From: Apostichopus japonicus
Lineage: Eukaryota; Echinodermata; Holothuroidea; Aspidochirotida; Stichopodidae
Assembly: GCF_037975245.1 (NCBI RefSeq)
Contig: NC_092570.1
Coordinates: 18,985,418-19,049,417 of the forward strand
Length of the DNA stretch: 64,000 nt
Direction of reading: 5' to 3'
The position numbers and the translations under genes are program-made. Numbering within the stretch: the first letter of the stretch is position 1; every line of letters starts with the position of its first letter. The notes beneath the pieces are model-generated. The model was not told the DNA's origin and ran no database searches. It saw only the letters and a list, made by a program, of their open reading frames with translations. Below are positions 28,913-41,915 of the stretch, piece after piece.

Positions 28913-31608
28913 CCCCCCAACAGCTATGGTACTTTCAGACAATCTTATTCCATTTGGGAGATATCTTAGTTTAAAAGTTTTGTCTGGCAGCTGTCATATT
29001 GTAACCTAGCTGTGATGTCATACTGCCACTAGATTCTAAAACCTTTAACTTTCATTTATTGTTTTTCTTTTCATATTTTCATAGAAGAATATGAGCACAG
29101 TTGACAATGAAACCAATCTCATGATCAGGTCATGTTAAGAAGTTCGACATTTTAGATTCGGCATTTGCAAAACCCATCTCCATTAATGAAAGAAGAAAAA
29201 CAATGTTATCGATAATGAAAAATATAACAAAAGTACTGAACAAAACATTGAAGCACATGTGGCTCAATGATGTCATTGAGCAAGTCTTCAGCCTTGTGTG
29301 AGAAGAAAAGTTACATCTGTGAAATCTCCCCTCAAAATGTTCTTTTCTGTTTTGGAAAGTTGTTCACACATTTACCCTATCAAATAGACCAATAACAAAA
29401 GTTCTATAAGGCTTGTGTCTCATTTAAGCCCTTAAACCCCCTTTTCTCTCACTACCCTTCCCGATCCAATTCAATGTAACTTTCAATACTTGCTTAAGAA
29501 CAATGTCAACAACAAAATGTTTTGAAGCATTACAATGGATATCTATAATATTTGTAAATCCAGAAAGTAAAATTTCCCTACGGGCAAATGAATACTAAGG
29601 TGCAAGCTATCACTGTGCTGCTCATACTGTAAGACCTACAATGCCTATTGTCTTTAACAGTAAAATATTAGTAAGGCCTAACAGTGCAGTAATTTCAAAC
29701 AGGTAAATGAAGCATTAATATTTTTTTTTAAATCACAAATTGCGTGCAATCAGGCGACCACAGCATTTCTACTTTTCCGCAGTCAATAATAGGAATAATT
29801 ATTTTCCTGCACTTTTAAGTTGCTTAAACCTACACCGCTCTAGCATGTACAGTACCAACAATTGCAAAAATTGGTTATCCATGTGTGCTCGAGTTTGGAC
29901 AGTTTGCAAATCAAGGTTAATTACAAGTACAGGCAGGGTTGCACTACTGTACACTACTGTAGTGATAATACGTAAGCTGCCACATCAGTGTAACAAGCGT
30001 AAGCGATATTAGTAACAATCAAACTACTCAAACTCACAGTGTACAGTAAGTTCAAAGACTAGTTTGTCCGGCTGCAATATTTTGGTTTTAGTTTTATAAC
30101 TTTTATTTCTTGGAAAAAATGAGGGACCAATGAGAAGTCTGAACTAAAACTGAATTAAAATGAACAGTCAAATGTATTGCTAATTTATTGTTTGCATCTA
30201 GTTTGACAGTACAGTAGTAGGGAAATTCAATTCCATTATTCAAATTGACTGATGCAATGAAGTCAATTAAAAGTTATAATTTAAATTAAATAATGAAGTA
30301 GCCAACATCCAGGCAAACACAATTCTTGATGAAATATTAAATCTATGCAGTGTGTACTGTACGATAATGTAGTATCATTTACCATCTTGTGAAAAAAATT
30401 TGTTACTCAAAAACAAAAAGTCCATAATCCACAATATACATATTGTACAGCAAGTTGCAATTTAATAAACAGTTCAACAGATTGTCTAATGTACAGTTAA
30501 ATGTTTTCATCATTATTGTTGCTATTTCATGTAGTTCAAGTACAGTATGTAGTAAATGACTACATGGTCTAAAGTTCAATGACTGATAGAGAGCTCATAT
30601 GGAATGCAATGAATAATTTATCTGGTACCTCTTCGAAAAAGGCTATGCAAACTTTGGGCAAACTGCTACACAAGTGAAAAGGATGTGTAGTTAGTTTTTG
30701 CGCACAGTTACCATACTATTTCATTTGGGACTAAAGTTTAGAGCCTTCAAAACAACTACACAAGATTTGAAAACTAAAGTATTCCCAGGAAATGGTAGAT
30801 TTGGAAGGGGAGATGGCAGTGGTGATTGTGGGCGCAGAGCCTAAAATGCTACCACTTTTCTTAGGCTAGGTCGAGTGGATTGGATATGTATATAGTAGGA
30901 GACAGGGAGGAGAGGAATAAAGTTAATAATGAAGATTTAACTTTGGCAAAACCACTTAAACCACATGCATAAAAAACGACAAAGCTAAAGGTAACAACTT
31001 CATTATTTTTCAATGACCAAATTCAGAAGATTGTTGACTGATTAAATTGAACTTCTCATGAAAAAACAGGTACACAAAAATGGCAGACTCAGAAGGCTAC
31101 AGCCCTAAGGCTGCACGGTATCGGCTGAATTTTAAAACCAGTATAACCAAGGAACATTGAGAGGAAACAGTGCTGCAAATGGCCATTATATGAATAACAC
31201 AGCATTAAATAATTGATGACACATTTCTGCAGTGCAATGGTCAGTAGACAGAAACATTTAAAACCTGAGTATGGCAGACGTACGGTAAATGAATTGCACA
31301 AAAAATTTGGGTTAAAACTTTGGATCAGTAGACAACCACCCTCGAAAATATTTCACTTTTCCAGATCTATTTTCTTACAAAAAGCTCTAAGTAGATATGA
31401 ACTTCAGGAACTAAATAGTTACATCTCAAGGATAAACTTGATAATAATAATAATATTGATCTACGGGTACCTGTATACGCATATGTACATGTATTTTAGT
31501 TACCGAAAACTTCAGCAATCCAATTGATAAGTTCCTGTTCTTTATTGAGTAAATTGGAAACAAGCCAAAACACAGGCTACACTCACAAATAGTTTGGCAG
31601 CTTGGAAC

Positions 31609-31771
31609 GGGCCTAGTCAGTGCAGAAATATGCCTTAGTTAGTGCAGGAGTAGGGAGGGCCTAGTTAGTTCATGAGTAGGGCCTAGTGAAAGCAGGAGTA
31701 GGGCCTAGTGAATGCAGGAGTAGGGCCTAGTTAGTGCAGGGATAGGGCCTGATTAGTACAGGAGTAGGGCC
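31609..31771 (+). repeat. ~24-bp minisatellite
   Basis: About seven units built on AGTAGGGCCTAGTTAGTGCAGG with substitutions. Later units are more regular than earlier ones. Confidence 0.9.
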
Positions 31772-33465
31772 AATGTAGTCTCACATTCTTAATGTACAAT
31801 TGTTCTAATTGTGTTCAACTTTTACTGAGTAAATTATTGACAATAAACTGATTGTGTATTTAACAACTTCATTAATCTATTAAAACTCTTGAAATCCCTT
31901 CCTTTCTCTAATGTATCAAGTAAAAGTATTATATACAGTATTTAGGTGTATTTTTACTGTCAAAGTAATGTCTCTATCATCATATATTGAACATAAATGC
32001 AAAATCTGTCAAAAGCATACATGTATGTATGCCTAGGCTACATCTGTACTTAACATATTTTGAGAACATTATTGCGAAACATCCATCGATTTATGAATCT
32101 TTGAACACTTAATATGGCATCATTGTAATAAACATGTTTTATGGTGCAGTTTAATTTTGGAGTGCATCTGAGATTCACCTGGCTGGCTTCAAAGTCATTT
32201 CAAATACTACACCAGCCTATGGGAATAATTCTTCATTCCTTATGTTGGCAACAAATTTGCATATATTCCCATCATTGTTGGACTTTTTTAATGAGCAATT
32301 GGAGAAAAAAAAACACCTAAAGTGAGGCTTACATTCTATAGTTAAATAGTAAACCATGAAATATCCCATAGTGTATCACAATACAATTTACAATATTGGT
32401 CCAAACACTGGCATATACAGTATAATACATTTTATAATGCATTGTACAAGTATAATGCTGGGAGTGCCTGTGGGCCTAAGATTAAGGAGCTAACATTCAA
32501 AATACATGTTCAATCCATTCAGAAACTGTGTTACTAGGCTAGCTGAGCTGTTGGGCCTAGAAAGCAGAAGTAAACAACAACACAGGCAATCCAAAATGTT
32601 GTTTGACCACACACTGGCACACAGTAACATCAAAAAGAAATGATAGGCCACTTTCATGGTAAACTACGTTAGGATTTACGACATGGAAATTTACACCTGG
32701 AAAGTCACTGTAAAGTTACCTTTCTTACATAGAAAATGTCACCTTCTAAGCATTACTGTCTCTTACTGTACTACTGTACCCCACGTTTCAGCGACAAATG
32801 ATTTTAGAAACTGATGTCTTTTGCAGTTTTTACAGACAAGCTTTTCAGACGGTGTCAATCTGACCTCAAACAACATTCAGTCAAGTTTCTTGAACAGATT
32901 TACAAAGGTATCTAGCCTAACTGCCAAACGAGATTCACAAGGTTAATTTGGTGCTCATGCTAAATTGTTATGCTCATGTTCACTGTGACTGATTAGCAAG
33001 TCAGGAATTGGCCAGCATTTGGTAAATCTGTTCAAAAGATACTGGTGACATATTAAGTGGCTACAGGTTCTTGTGGAGTGTCGAACTTTTCCTTTATAGT
33101 AAATAGGGCTAAATACTGACAGTGCTGTGTTGTGAGTGTCTGTGTACTTCAATTGCTTAATATTATTAACCAAGGCCTAGGCTACAGCATATGTGTATTC
33201 TTGGACAACTTTAACATTAAATGCTATGTCTATGATGGTTCACTAAGTCTACGATTTACAGGAATGAGCCATGACACGAAATGTAGACTTATTGTTACAG
33301 TTTATATATTAGTAATAAGAAGTCTGGTACATAGGCTACCTTCCGCGTTAGTGCTGATCCTAAGTAATAGTAGAATCTAGGCTACAGTAGGTTATGACTT
33401 CTGTACATAAGTTAGTTACCATACAGAATCAACGGTTGTCCGTCACAGTCTCGTCAACTACTTAC

Positions 33466-33631
33466 CAGCGCCAGTTGTGTCCTCCAGATCGTAATTTATA
33501 GCAATTTGGGGGTATTCCCTCATATTCCTTCCACCAATGTTTAATATTCCAGTCATTTGAGCATCTTCAAGAACCTTTTCAAGGGATCTAAGGGGCGTAC
33601 CAGAATGCGGATTTGAGTAAACGACCGCCAT
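33466..33631 (-). CDS. LRCH: LRCH exon 1 (start codon, residues 1-55)
   Basis: Opens at ATG 33631 and encodes residues 1-55, beginning MAVVYSNPHSG and ending DLEDTTGA. The segment SLEKVLEDAQMTGILNIGGR corresponds to the pre-LRR helix region of LRCH proteins. The donor CGCTG|GTAAG ends the exon in phase 1 (166 bp). The ATG context, CAAGATGGCGGT, is the only start upstream of the LRRs in this frame, and resembles the TISU/YY1 start element of genes with very short 5' UTRs. The function of this N-terminal segment is not known to me. Confidence 0.88.
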
Positions 33632-33640
33632 CTTGCTGCC
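33620..33640 (-). promoter_or_regulatory. TISU/YY1-like start element of LRCH
   Basis: On the minus strand the start codon lies in CAAGATGGCGGT. The TISU consensus is SAASATGGCGGC, so 11 of 12 positions fit. TISU elements combine a YY1-type promoter site with an initiation context for very short 5' UTRs. No TATA box was seen close upstream, as is usual for such promoters. The role is inferred from the motif only. Confidence 0.45.
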
Positions 33641-35672
33641 TTAGATATAGGTCTAGTCAGAGCGTATTGAATTTATTGCGCAAGCTCCTGAACTACTACT
33701 GTACAGTGTGAGGAACTGAAAAAAAAATGGTCTCCAACCATATTGCGGTAACTGCGGTGGCGCTATGGATTATTAAAACAGTTACTTGCAGTGCAATGTA
33801 GCAGTTCACTGGTCAACTCCGATCGCGACGAAGCAATCATTGGCTGGCTATCCGAAAGGTGGCGAAAATGCGCTTATAAAAGTATTGGTTTCGTGCACAT
33901 AGATTTGAATGAACAATTGTCATCGAAGTTACACAAAGAACACACTGAAATCCAGTTATTCGTGGTGCATATCCAGTGGCGTATCCAGGATTTTGTAACT
34001 CGGGGGGGGGGGGGGGGCGCGAATTACTATCTAAGCGGAGCGCCACCATCGGTTGGCACGCAGCGTACAAGAAAATTTCTGGTTTTGATACCCCCCAGAT
34101 CACCGGAAATGGCACTTCTCAGGCTTGAAAATGACCAACCAGATGTACACGTTTGCCTGAGAACCAAGTATTTCCCAATAGTTTTTTCCCCATCCATAAC
34201 CTTTTTGAAGATTGTCACCCAGTCACACATCATGTTCGACCTCATCGCATCTCCTGTGGATCATTGCTTTTTGTAGGTGATTCTACGTCGCGGCCCACAG
34301 TACCCGACAGCCCCACTTTTGAAGGTTTTAAGCCCATTTTTTGTTCAGAATTTCAAAATTCACATTTCTCGTGATTTAACTCACTTCAAAACATACCCAT
34401 AATGTTGCAAAAAATTTCGTCTGTGGACAACCAATATAGAAAAACCTCCTAGAACCTCTAACAGACTGGTCAAAATTGCACGAGTAGAGGTAAGTATGAT
34501 GGAGAATGTTGGTCAGGAAATTTTCGAAAATTCAGATACAGTTAATTTATTGGTGTACAAATATTGAAACCTCCTATAACGGCTACTATAAAACTTCGTT
34601 GAAGGAAATGAAAAAAAATACCAGATATTTCCGAAACCGAACACTACACACATAGGTCAAGGAGGCGGGGGGGGGGGGCTAACGAAATATTTCTTTCTGA
34701 AAATTCGGGCAATATGCTAAGAATTTTTCGGGCACCTATACTGAAAGAAAAATACATTGCAGTGATGTAGCTAAAGGAAATGAATAGTTTAAAAATTATC
34801 TCCTTGGTAATTAAAATAAAGTTCTAAGCTTGGCCGACTAATTCGCCATTACTAATGTAAAAGAGAGTTTTGACATAACTGGACCTCCATGACTTTTCTC
34901 CATCTACATAGGACAATTCGTTGTTTATATGAGCATCCCGCGGTATACTGTTCAACTTTCAGTGACCGTACGGTACATGATGGCATGCGATGTAATAACC
35001 GATGGTTGCTTATATGATATTGACATTAACATGTTGAACGCGCGCGGAGCGTTGTTGGTTATATTTTTCGGGCAAGTCGTTACAGCTCCCCAAATCAAAT
35101 TGGGCTCCTTCGCCTTTGACTACACACATAGATAGTTTTGAGGCTGTTCATCCTGGAACGCCATTTTCATGCTCACTGATATGATGTGATATCTGCTGTT
35201 TGCTTTACAAATTCGAACAGGCGCGTAGCGAATAATTTGCCAAGGGACGAGCGAAGCCTGTAGGCAAACTATCTAGCGCGAGTTGGCGCGAAGTTGGCGC
35301 GAAGCGTACCAGAAAATTTTGGCCGAAAATGCCTCCCAGATCGCTGGAAATGACACTTCCCATGCCTTGTAAGTTGCATCTAAGCATTTTCTATTTCGAA
35401 TTTACTAGCGATATCATAAAAACAATATGCTCGGGGTGGGGGGGGGGGCGGCCGTCACCCCATTCCCGAAATGCGTCATGTTCCCCAACGACTCGGTCGA
35501 GTTCGAGACGAGAACAGTTGGTTTCATAGCACAATTGTTTAAGGCGTCCATACACACACGCGTTATGATAGACCATAGTATATAGATACATTAGTGAGAG
35601 AGGAAAATGGAAACGTCAAACATGGAGTTATCGGTGTATGGGGTAGGGTGAGGCGCACGCCCCTTCCAAAAT

Positions 35673-35688
35673 CCTCGATCCGTCACTG
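35673..35688 (-). repeat. Internal TIR-like end inside the 2.0-kb element
   Basis: Reads CAGTGACGGATCGAGG on the minus strand followed by ATTTTGGAAGGGG. It resembles the outer left TIR and so suggests a nested or older related copy. Its partner end was not identified. Confidence 0.5.
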
Positions 35689-35776
35689 GCTACCCGGCCA
35701 TGTTTATATAATAGGGTTCAGCGCTGTAATGATGTCACTGTTCCTCTTTCTCTTCCCGGTGTCTTGGCGTTTATCT

Positions 35777-35930
35777 TCTACTCCCTCCATTTCTCCTTTT
35801 TCTCTCCTTCTTCTTTTTCTTTTCCCTTCCTTCCTCTCATTCCTCCTCTTTTTCCCCCTCTTTTTCCCCCTCTTTTTTCCCCTCTTTTTTCCTTTTTCTT
35901 CTCTTTTTTTCTCTCTCCTCTTTTTCTTAC
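35777..35930 (+). repeat. Polypyrimidine tract
   Basis: Over 150 bases almost entirely C and T, with TTTTTCCCCCTC units repeated. It lies near the right end of the 2.0-kb element. The long frames on both strands here (Pro/Phe/Leu-rich or Lys/Arg/Glu-rich) come from this composition. Confidence 0.9.
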
Positions 35931-38900
35931 CCCGGGAGCGCGCGCCCCCAACGCCCCCCTGGATACGCGCCTGATATCGTAAAAGTTTCTCTTCTGAATA
36001 TTTCTCCATCAAAGGTACCAATATATGCCGGATATGTATTTCAATGTTACAAGATGCTTGGAGAATGGACATTTGGATATTTGATGACAAGCCGACTGAT
36101 TTAAAACTCATTAGTCTTCCCCTCATATCGATATGACAGATGTACATACATCCTTGTTCAATTATTGCCTCTGTGGAGATGAAGTATTGTTCATATAAAC
36201 TACGTATATATGTGAAGCACGTTTTGACAAACAATTGGAAGGCGATAATGACTTTAACATTAAATAATATCAATATGACAGCATGCAGTGTTTTATTGCA
36301 ACCTAAGTTTCTCTTCTCATTCGAAAATTCCATCTTTTAACTCATTGAGACAAACTTATTCTTACGTTTAACAAGTAATAACATATTGAGATAGAAACTA
36401 AAGTTCTAGTGAATTTTATGAAATTTGTCGAAGTATATGAAAAATTGACAACGGAACCAAACATAGGATACTATAGGAAAAGAAGACCTTATAGAAGCAA
36501 TCAGTTTACCGAGGGCAGTACCGAACCTTACAGATGTATATGATTGACTTTTAACTATTGTTTACCGACAGGATCTTCAACATCACGTCAAGTTGAGCCT
36601 AGTCCAACCGGCCGCCCTTCTGATCCTTCTAATCCGTCTAATCCACCCCGAAGACTGGTAACTGCGGCACTCCTCTTCTCATCTCAATAGTATTGGCTGC
36701 GTGACGAAACTGATATACCGTAAAAGTACACTATATTTATCTGTAAGGGAAGATACATAGATTTGCCGGATACACACTAGGCCTACATATGGCTTGCATG
36801 TATCCACGTTATTACCCCCACTGTAGAAGACATCTTGTAAGGCATGTGTATGTTAGAAGTATCAGAATTGTAATGCTCATGCCATGCCAATTAAAACTAT
36901 ACGATCAATACATTTTATACCATTGATTAAAAACATATATAATTGTGCGAGAAAGTTGTACTTATATGTCACTATAAAGCTACCGTAAAGACCACATATT
37001 TATTATACACCTCTCTGGTCGAGAGAGAATACTAACGCTACCAAGGAAGTACAATGGATTGGAACATGGGAAGTAGTGTGTAACCAGCATGTTTATATCA
37101 AAGGGATGTGTATGGTATTTACCATCAAATTGCATCGGACGAAAAAATTCCTTAAAATAAATAAGAAACAACATAACATATTACTACTTAATATAAAAAG
37201 CATCGTGATAGGAAAGTTAATTTCAAAGGGAATATTCATGAATCGGAAGTTTAAAAAAAAAAATACTCAGGTCTGCGTCAGTAAAAGGAAAACAAAATCG
37301 CTCGGGACATAGGCTATATACTAAACATTGTCATGCGAATAGTTTTCTACGATTAGCAGTGAAACCGAATTGAAGTTGCTACTCTTTTTGCCTATCAGTC
37401 CGATGAACAGGGGGGGGGGGGTAGGAAGCTTCCAAAAAGTTGGCCGGGGGCACAACATCAGAGGGGCACTTTCTCATTCCACAACCATTACTCGTTGCTA
37501 TAAACCGATACACACCGGCCATATCACTTAAATATATATGTGTTAGTATATATGCTATCAATACTATTATGGTGCGCTGCAACATTGAATTTTATTTAAT
37601 GAGATTGTTAACCGATATTCCATTTTGAAAATAGCATGAACAGACTAAAAATAAATAATTAAAATTAAATTTTAAAATTAACAAAGACTTAAGATATCCA
37701 AAAGTCAGTTCTTCATCAAAGGGGCACATTTTATTTGCCATTAGGGCACATTTGCTATTTTGGAAAAAGAGTGGGGTGGGGGAGGCACGTGCCCCCAGTG
37801 TCCCCGGCCCCTACCCCCTGCCGATGAAGCATGTAGTCTCTCCTCTTCTTGAAACCGTATCTAAAAACTTCGGTTTAGCTAATAAACCCTCCTCCCACCC
37901 ATCCTTGCACATCATTGTAGACCACTGGTATAGGTAGTATATATAGGGAATCATAATAACTATATTAACAATGTAGGGCAAAGTGTACGCATTTGGAAAT
38001 CTCTCGCGTGATTAAGGGAAACTATGAATGGACTTTGTTTGCTCATATTATCTTGTACTGCCTACAACGTTTCTAAATGTTCTAACTCTAACCATATACC
38101 ATTTCAAAAGAAATTGGCATTTCCATTATTGCTGTTTCAACCTTTTCAATGTTACATCTGCCACTCTTCCCATGCCCCCCCTCCCCCATTCTTTCTCTCT
38201 TTTTCTCTCTGTCCACCTCTCTCGCCACCATCGCAGCCATGCAGCTGCCTCCACTCCACCTGCACCTCTCCACCTCTCTCTCTCTCTTTCCCTATATCAT
38301 TGCCTCCTCGGGTGATACTCGTAAAGACAATTCCGTTTATTCAACCTCGATTTAACAAGTTGAACACTTGAATTGAGTGGAAACGTGTAAACAAATTTCC
38401 TATATTCTCTAGGAACGTGAGATTACTGGGAGCAGGTGAACAGTCGCACGTACTCTCAAAATGGGGAATTTGTTTCTGTAACTAGGATTGCAACCTACTG
38501 CACATCGTTGTTGCTAGCCTTTACTAAAAAGAATAATGAGACTGCCCATATTGCCTGTATAACAATTTATTTGTGTATCTATACAGCTATACTGACATAA
38601 AATTCTTCTGAGGTCATCCCAAACATAACATTCTTTCCTCTGACCGACTTTCTTAGAATAATGATTGTTAAAGACAGCCTTGTATATTCCCTACTCACTC
38701 TCTGTAAATGTTTCTTTCGAATTTAAATTGTCCCAGCCCGTCCAGATCCGCACCCATAACAACTAATGTGATTAGATTTCGACAGACACCCTCTATTTCA
38801 AAAGTAAGACCGCAGTTCAATTGCCAAATCATGATGAAGAAGATGCGAATAATTTTAATCCTCATTAAAGATTTTGATTCACACAAAATAGGTTGGGGGA

Positions 38901-39751
38901 GTGTGGGGGGGGGGGATCTTAGTTGCACCAACCTGCTATTATGATATGTGTTTGCAAGTTTCAAAAAACTAGAAACGTGTGATCAACCTAAAAAATTCTA
39001 GCTTTATAATACCATTTCAGTTCTTCGTGAAATTTCGTCATCTCGGGAAAATTGCAACACAGAGGACTTGCTAATTGTTATTATTATTTACACGACTGCG
39101 TAAAATGAAAAAGATTGTTTGTATTAAAATCTGGTTTAGAAGCATGATTACACGGTCCGAGGCAACGACATATCTTGTATATATTACTCAAGGCATTTGT
39201 CTATAGTAGGCATTAAACAATGTACCTATTCATGGCCTTCAATATTTATTTTCGGGTTAATATGATTGTGACGATGACGAAATTGTCAAGTTAGTACACG
39301 ATAAATTTAACTAAATATGAATATCGTCTAAGGCCTATATGCGACAAGCGTTACTCCAAGTCAAAATTTACGTGCGTCTCAGAACTTATACCGATATTGA
39401 TATTCTTGCGAATTCCTTTGCGGCATTTGTCCTATTAAATATTCCAGTTGCGGCGCCAAATGGGGTGGGAATAAAGGCACTTTTGCCCCGATAAAGGTGC
39501 TTGCCCCTAACAAAAAATGGCTACGAAGGCGAACACGTACTATCTAAAAGCGCTGCAGCTTTAGAGCCCGTTCTCCCCGAGCCAAGAACAGCAAAGAATT
39601 GTAATTAAAGGCATTGAAGACTCGCCCCAAACCGGGCGCTGCGCTCTGAAAAAGTTAACTTTCCGTTGCCTGCAAGTGACGGCTTGTCGCTACAAAATGC
39701 AGACAGTAATGAAACGTGATACCTTGTTATCTCTAGCTGGACCTGAGATGT

Positions 39752-39752
<1 letters not shown>

Positions 39753-39797
<45 letters not shown>
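39753..39797 (+). repeat. (TA)n microsatellite
   Basis: About 22 TA units in a row. Confidence 0.95.
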
Positions 39798-39799
<2 letters not shown>

Positions 39800-40049
39800 A
39801 CAGTGTCACCTGGTATGACGAGCAAATGTTGTCACAATTTGAATTTCGTGTGCAAAATCAGTTCTTAAATTGCTATTGCCCCCAGACTGTTTGCTTGCCA
39901 CCACTTGTTCCCTTCAACCTCCTCTTTCAAATATTTATATTTTGACAGGTGTTTGAAGTCGTATATAATGTTTGTGTAAACGCAACCATGGTTTGTAATA
40001 TATTATTATATAATCAAATGGCATGAAACTATAAATTTCCGTCGACGTT

Positions 40050-40240
40050 GTGTGGTGGATGATGAGCAACTGATGTTGTAAAGAAAACTGAAGCATTGAT
40101 ATCACCATCGAAATATTATTTTCCGCTGACTAAATTTATGACTACCGTTTGTGATGTTATTTTATTATGTTAACAGGTAAGTGTCGTCCATCTTTAATTT
40201 CTCTCTTCACTTAACAGCGTGATTGAAAAAATTGTCCCAA
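40050..40240 (+). repeat. Diverged direct repeat flanking the LRR gene, left copy
   Basis: Shares short blocks with 44930-45110 in the same order: ...GATGTTGTAAAGAAAACTGA, AGCATTGATATCACC, TTATGTT, TCTTCACTTAACAGCGTGAT. Similarity is partial and by eye. Confidence 0.45.
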
Positions 40241-41915
40241 ATAATTTTTTATTGAAGTAAAGAAAATGTGTTATGTATTAACACCAAATTATTTTCGCAA
40301 ACCAGTCATGACAACACAACAAACACATGCATGGTTTCTGGGCTTTCTACTTTTACCATAAAATTCTGCTTCAAATAATTTCTCCTCCAGCGGAAAGTTA
40401 GTAACACATTTGGCTATGAAGAATTCAGTTTTGGACGTGAAGCCTCCCATTTCGAGGTACAGTATATTCTCTTCAGGTCGTTGAAGACAAGATTTTATTG
40501 ATTGTATTGACGTAATTTAATATTTCACTTTTGAAGCTCACGAGTTTCACCTCCTTATTGTTAAAATTTCTTCATTGTTTAGAAAATACTTTCCTTATTT
40601 TCTAACCTAGTAATCATATATTTTGACATTAAGGAGTGTTGAATTAGACAATTCAGTTCAAGATTTATTTTGTCATATGGCATACCAAACTATATGTAGT
40701 ACAAGTAGTAATTAATATAACTGAGGAATGATGACATATGATGGAGACTATAAAAAAGCAATGCTGTTTATCAAAGTAAGAGACCAGTTGGTGAGGAAAT
40801 AAAAGAAAGGAAAAATATAGGTTACTTAAGGTAAAAATAGAAATAAGTATATACATAAATACACTTCATATGTCTATTACAGGTGTTGGTATTTCTACTG
40901 TCGATAATTATGAATGAGCATAGGTTCTAAACTCTTTTGAAAGGCTTGGAGGGAATTATTTGATATAATTGTACAAGGAAGTTTGTGCCAGATGTTGAAA
41001 ACATATTTATTAAGCTGTTTAATTTACCATGTACAGTTCGTTATTTCGCATACAAATAGAGGGCTCAATGTATTTAGACAAATGGATAGCATCAGCTAAC
41101 CATAATGCTACCCACAAATGTTGTACGAGTGAATGTCTTTAACCTTTATGAAGTTATATTCAAGGTATAACTGATTTGTTGAGAACCTTCTAGGTTTCGT
41201 TTGTAAGTAGTTTGGTTAATCTATTGGGGTAGTTTGATTAATCTATTGGGGGCAGATGATTTGTCTTTGGCAGTGGAGTGCTGGTAGATTACTTCTTTTT
41301 CTATCATCATGATTAGGACAACATGGATACCTTTTGAAAGCTTAGCTCTTCTAGTGCAAATATACGTTAGTACACATCCATAGCTTTTCCAATTAATTTC
41401 TTCCCTTTATATCCATTATATATATTTGCTTAGCTGTCTTATCAGCTGGCATGCACCAATGCGTCAGAAATTTATAACCTAACCCTATATATTATTAAGG
41501 AAAGAGTGTTAAATCTTAACTAATTCCATAGTTGAGAGGGAAATTAACATGTAACATATTGGGTTTTTTTTATATTAATTTGGACGCTTGTACTTTGAGC
41601 ATTAATACATAAAGTGTATGATGGTAATCAATTTATCTTAATTTATGTTATTATCATAATTTTTTTTTTTTGTGCCCTGATAAAAGACATTAAGAATTAT
41701 TGTTACCGTGTAATAACTATGTAAAAGCATAATTTAAAGACAAGTCACAACGTTAGTCCAAAGTGTGTGTCCAGAGCAGCCCCCTCCCCCATCCGCCCAT
41801 ATTTTCGTTAGGTCAGCGGGACTATTGTCGGAGACATCTTGATTATTGGTGAGAAAATCATTTTGACATTGTACAATTTCAACTTTTTAATCCGAAATTT
41901 CGGCAATTCATCTGG

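Larger units (their letters stand above)
15616..33465 (-). other. LRCH intron 1 (17.9 kb)
   Basis: The first, long intron. It contains AAAC/AAAT simple repeats (15680-15720), two clear SINE-like copies (18580-18676, 21355-21500), several local tandem duplications, a C-run at 20834-20850, a G-rich tract at 23098-23134, a C-rich tract near 28848-28912 and a minisatellite at 31609-31771. The longest open frame (24611-24976, plus, 121 codons) shows no family resemblance and is probably chance. Confidence 0.6.
1..33631 (-). other. LRCH: LRCH-family gene, 5' part (five exons; continues beyond left edge)
   Basis: Five exons on the minus strand (33466-33631, 15471-15615, 14739-14865, 4794-4899, 1258-1394) have GT/AG borders and compatible phases and together encode 227 residues. 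The product is a run of leucine-rich repeats closely matching the N-terminal half of vertebrate LRCH1-4 as I know it, for example the stretch RNQLSTLPVHICNL. LRCH proteins are cytoplasmic/cortical scaffolds with N-terminal LRRs and a C-terminal calponin-homology domain, linked to DOCK-type exchange factors and septins. The CH part is not in this window and should lie to the left. Introns are about 17.9, 0.6, 9.8 and 3.4 kb. Family assignment is confident; which vertebrate paralogue it equals is not decidable, and an invertebrate probably has one pre-duplication gene. Confidence 0.9.
33974..35973 (+). mobile_element. 2.0-kb non-autonomous DNA transposon (composite), 5-bp target duplication
   Basis: The left end reads CAGTGGCGTATCCAGG and the right end, on the other strand, CAGGCGCGTATCCAGG (14 of 16 identical). 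The ends are flanked by ATATC at 33969-33973 and again at 35974-35978. Both ends run into G-rich sequence. No transposase was recognised. Five-base duplications are known for some hAT-type families (hAT5), but the class is inferred. The interior is a patchwork: 34047-34130 and 35285-35370 are diverged direct repeats, and a second TIR-like end (CAGTGACGGATCGAGG, minus strand) sits at 35673-35688. Confidence 0.7.

Noticed and set aside
33791-34276. 161-codon frame starting before the 2.0-kb element
   Set aside because: It crosses the transposon end and its G-run, so it cannot be one ancient gene; no family match.
35594-36333. Long frames of 126 and 209 codons on both strands
   Set aside because: Produced by the polypyrimidine tract; low-complexity Phe/Pro/Leu or Lys/Arg/Glu products that run across a transposon border.
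38024-38371. 115-codon frame in C/T-rich sequence
   Set aside because: Low-complexity Pro/Ser/Leu product from simple sequence.
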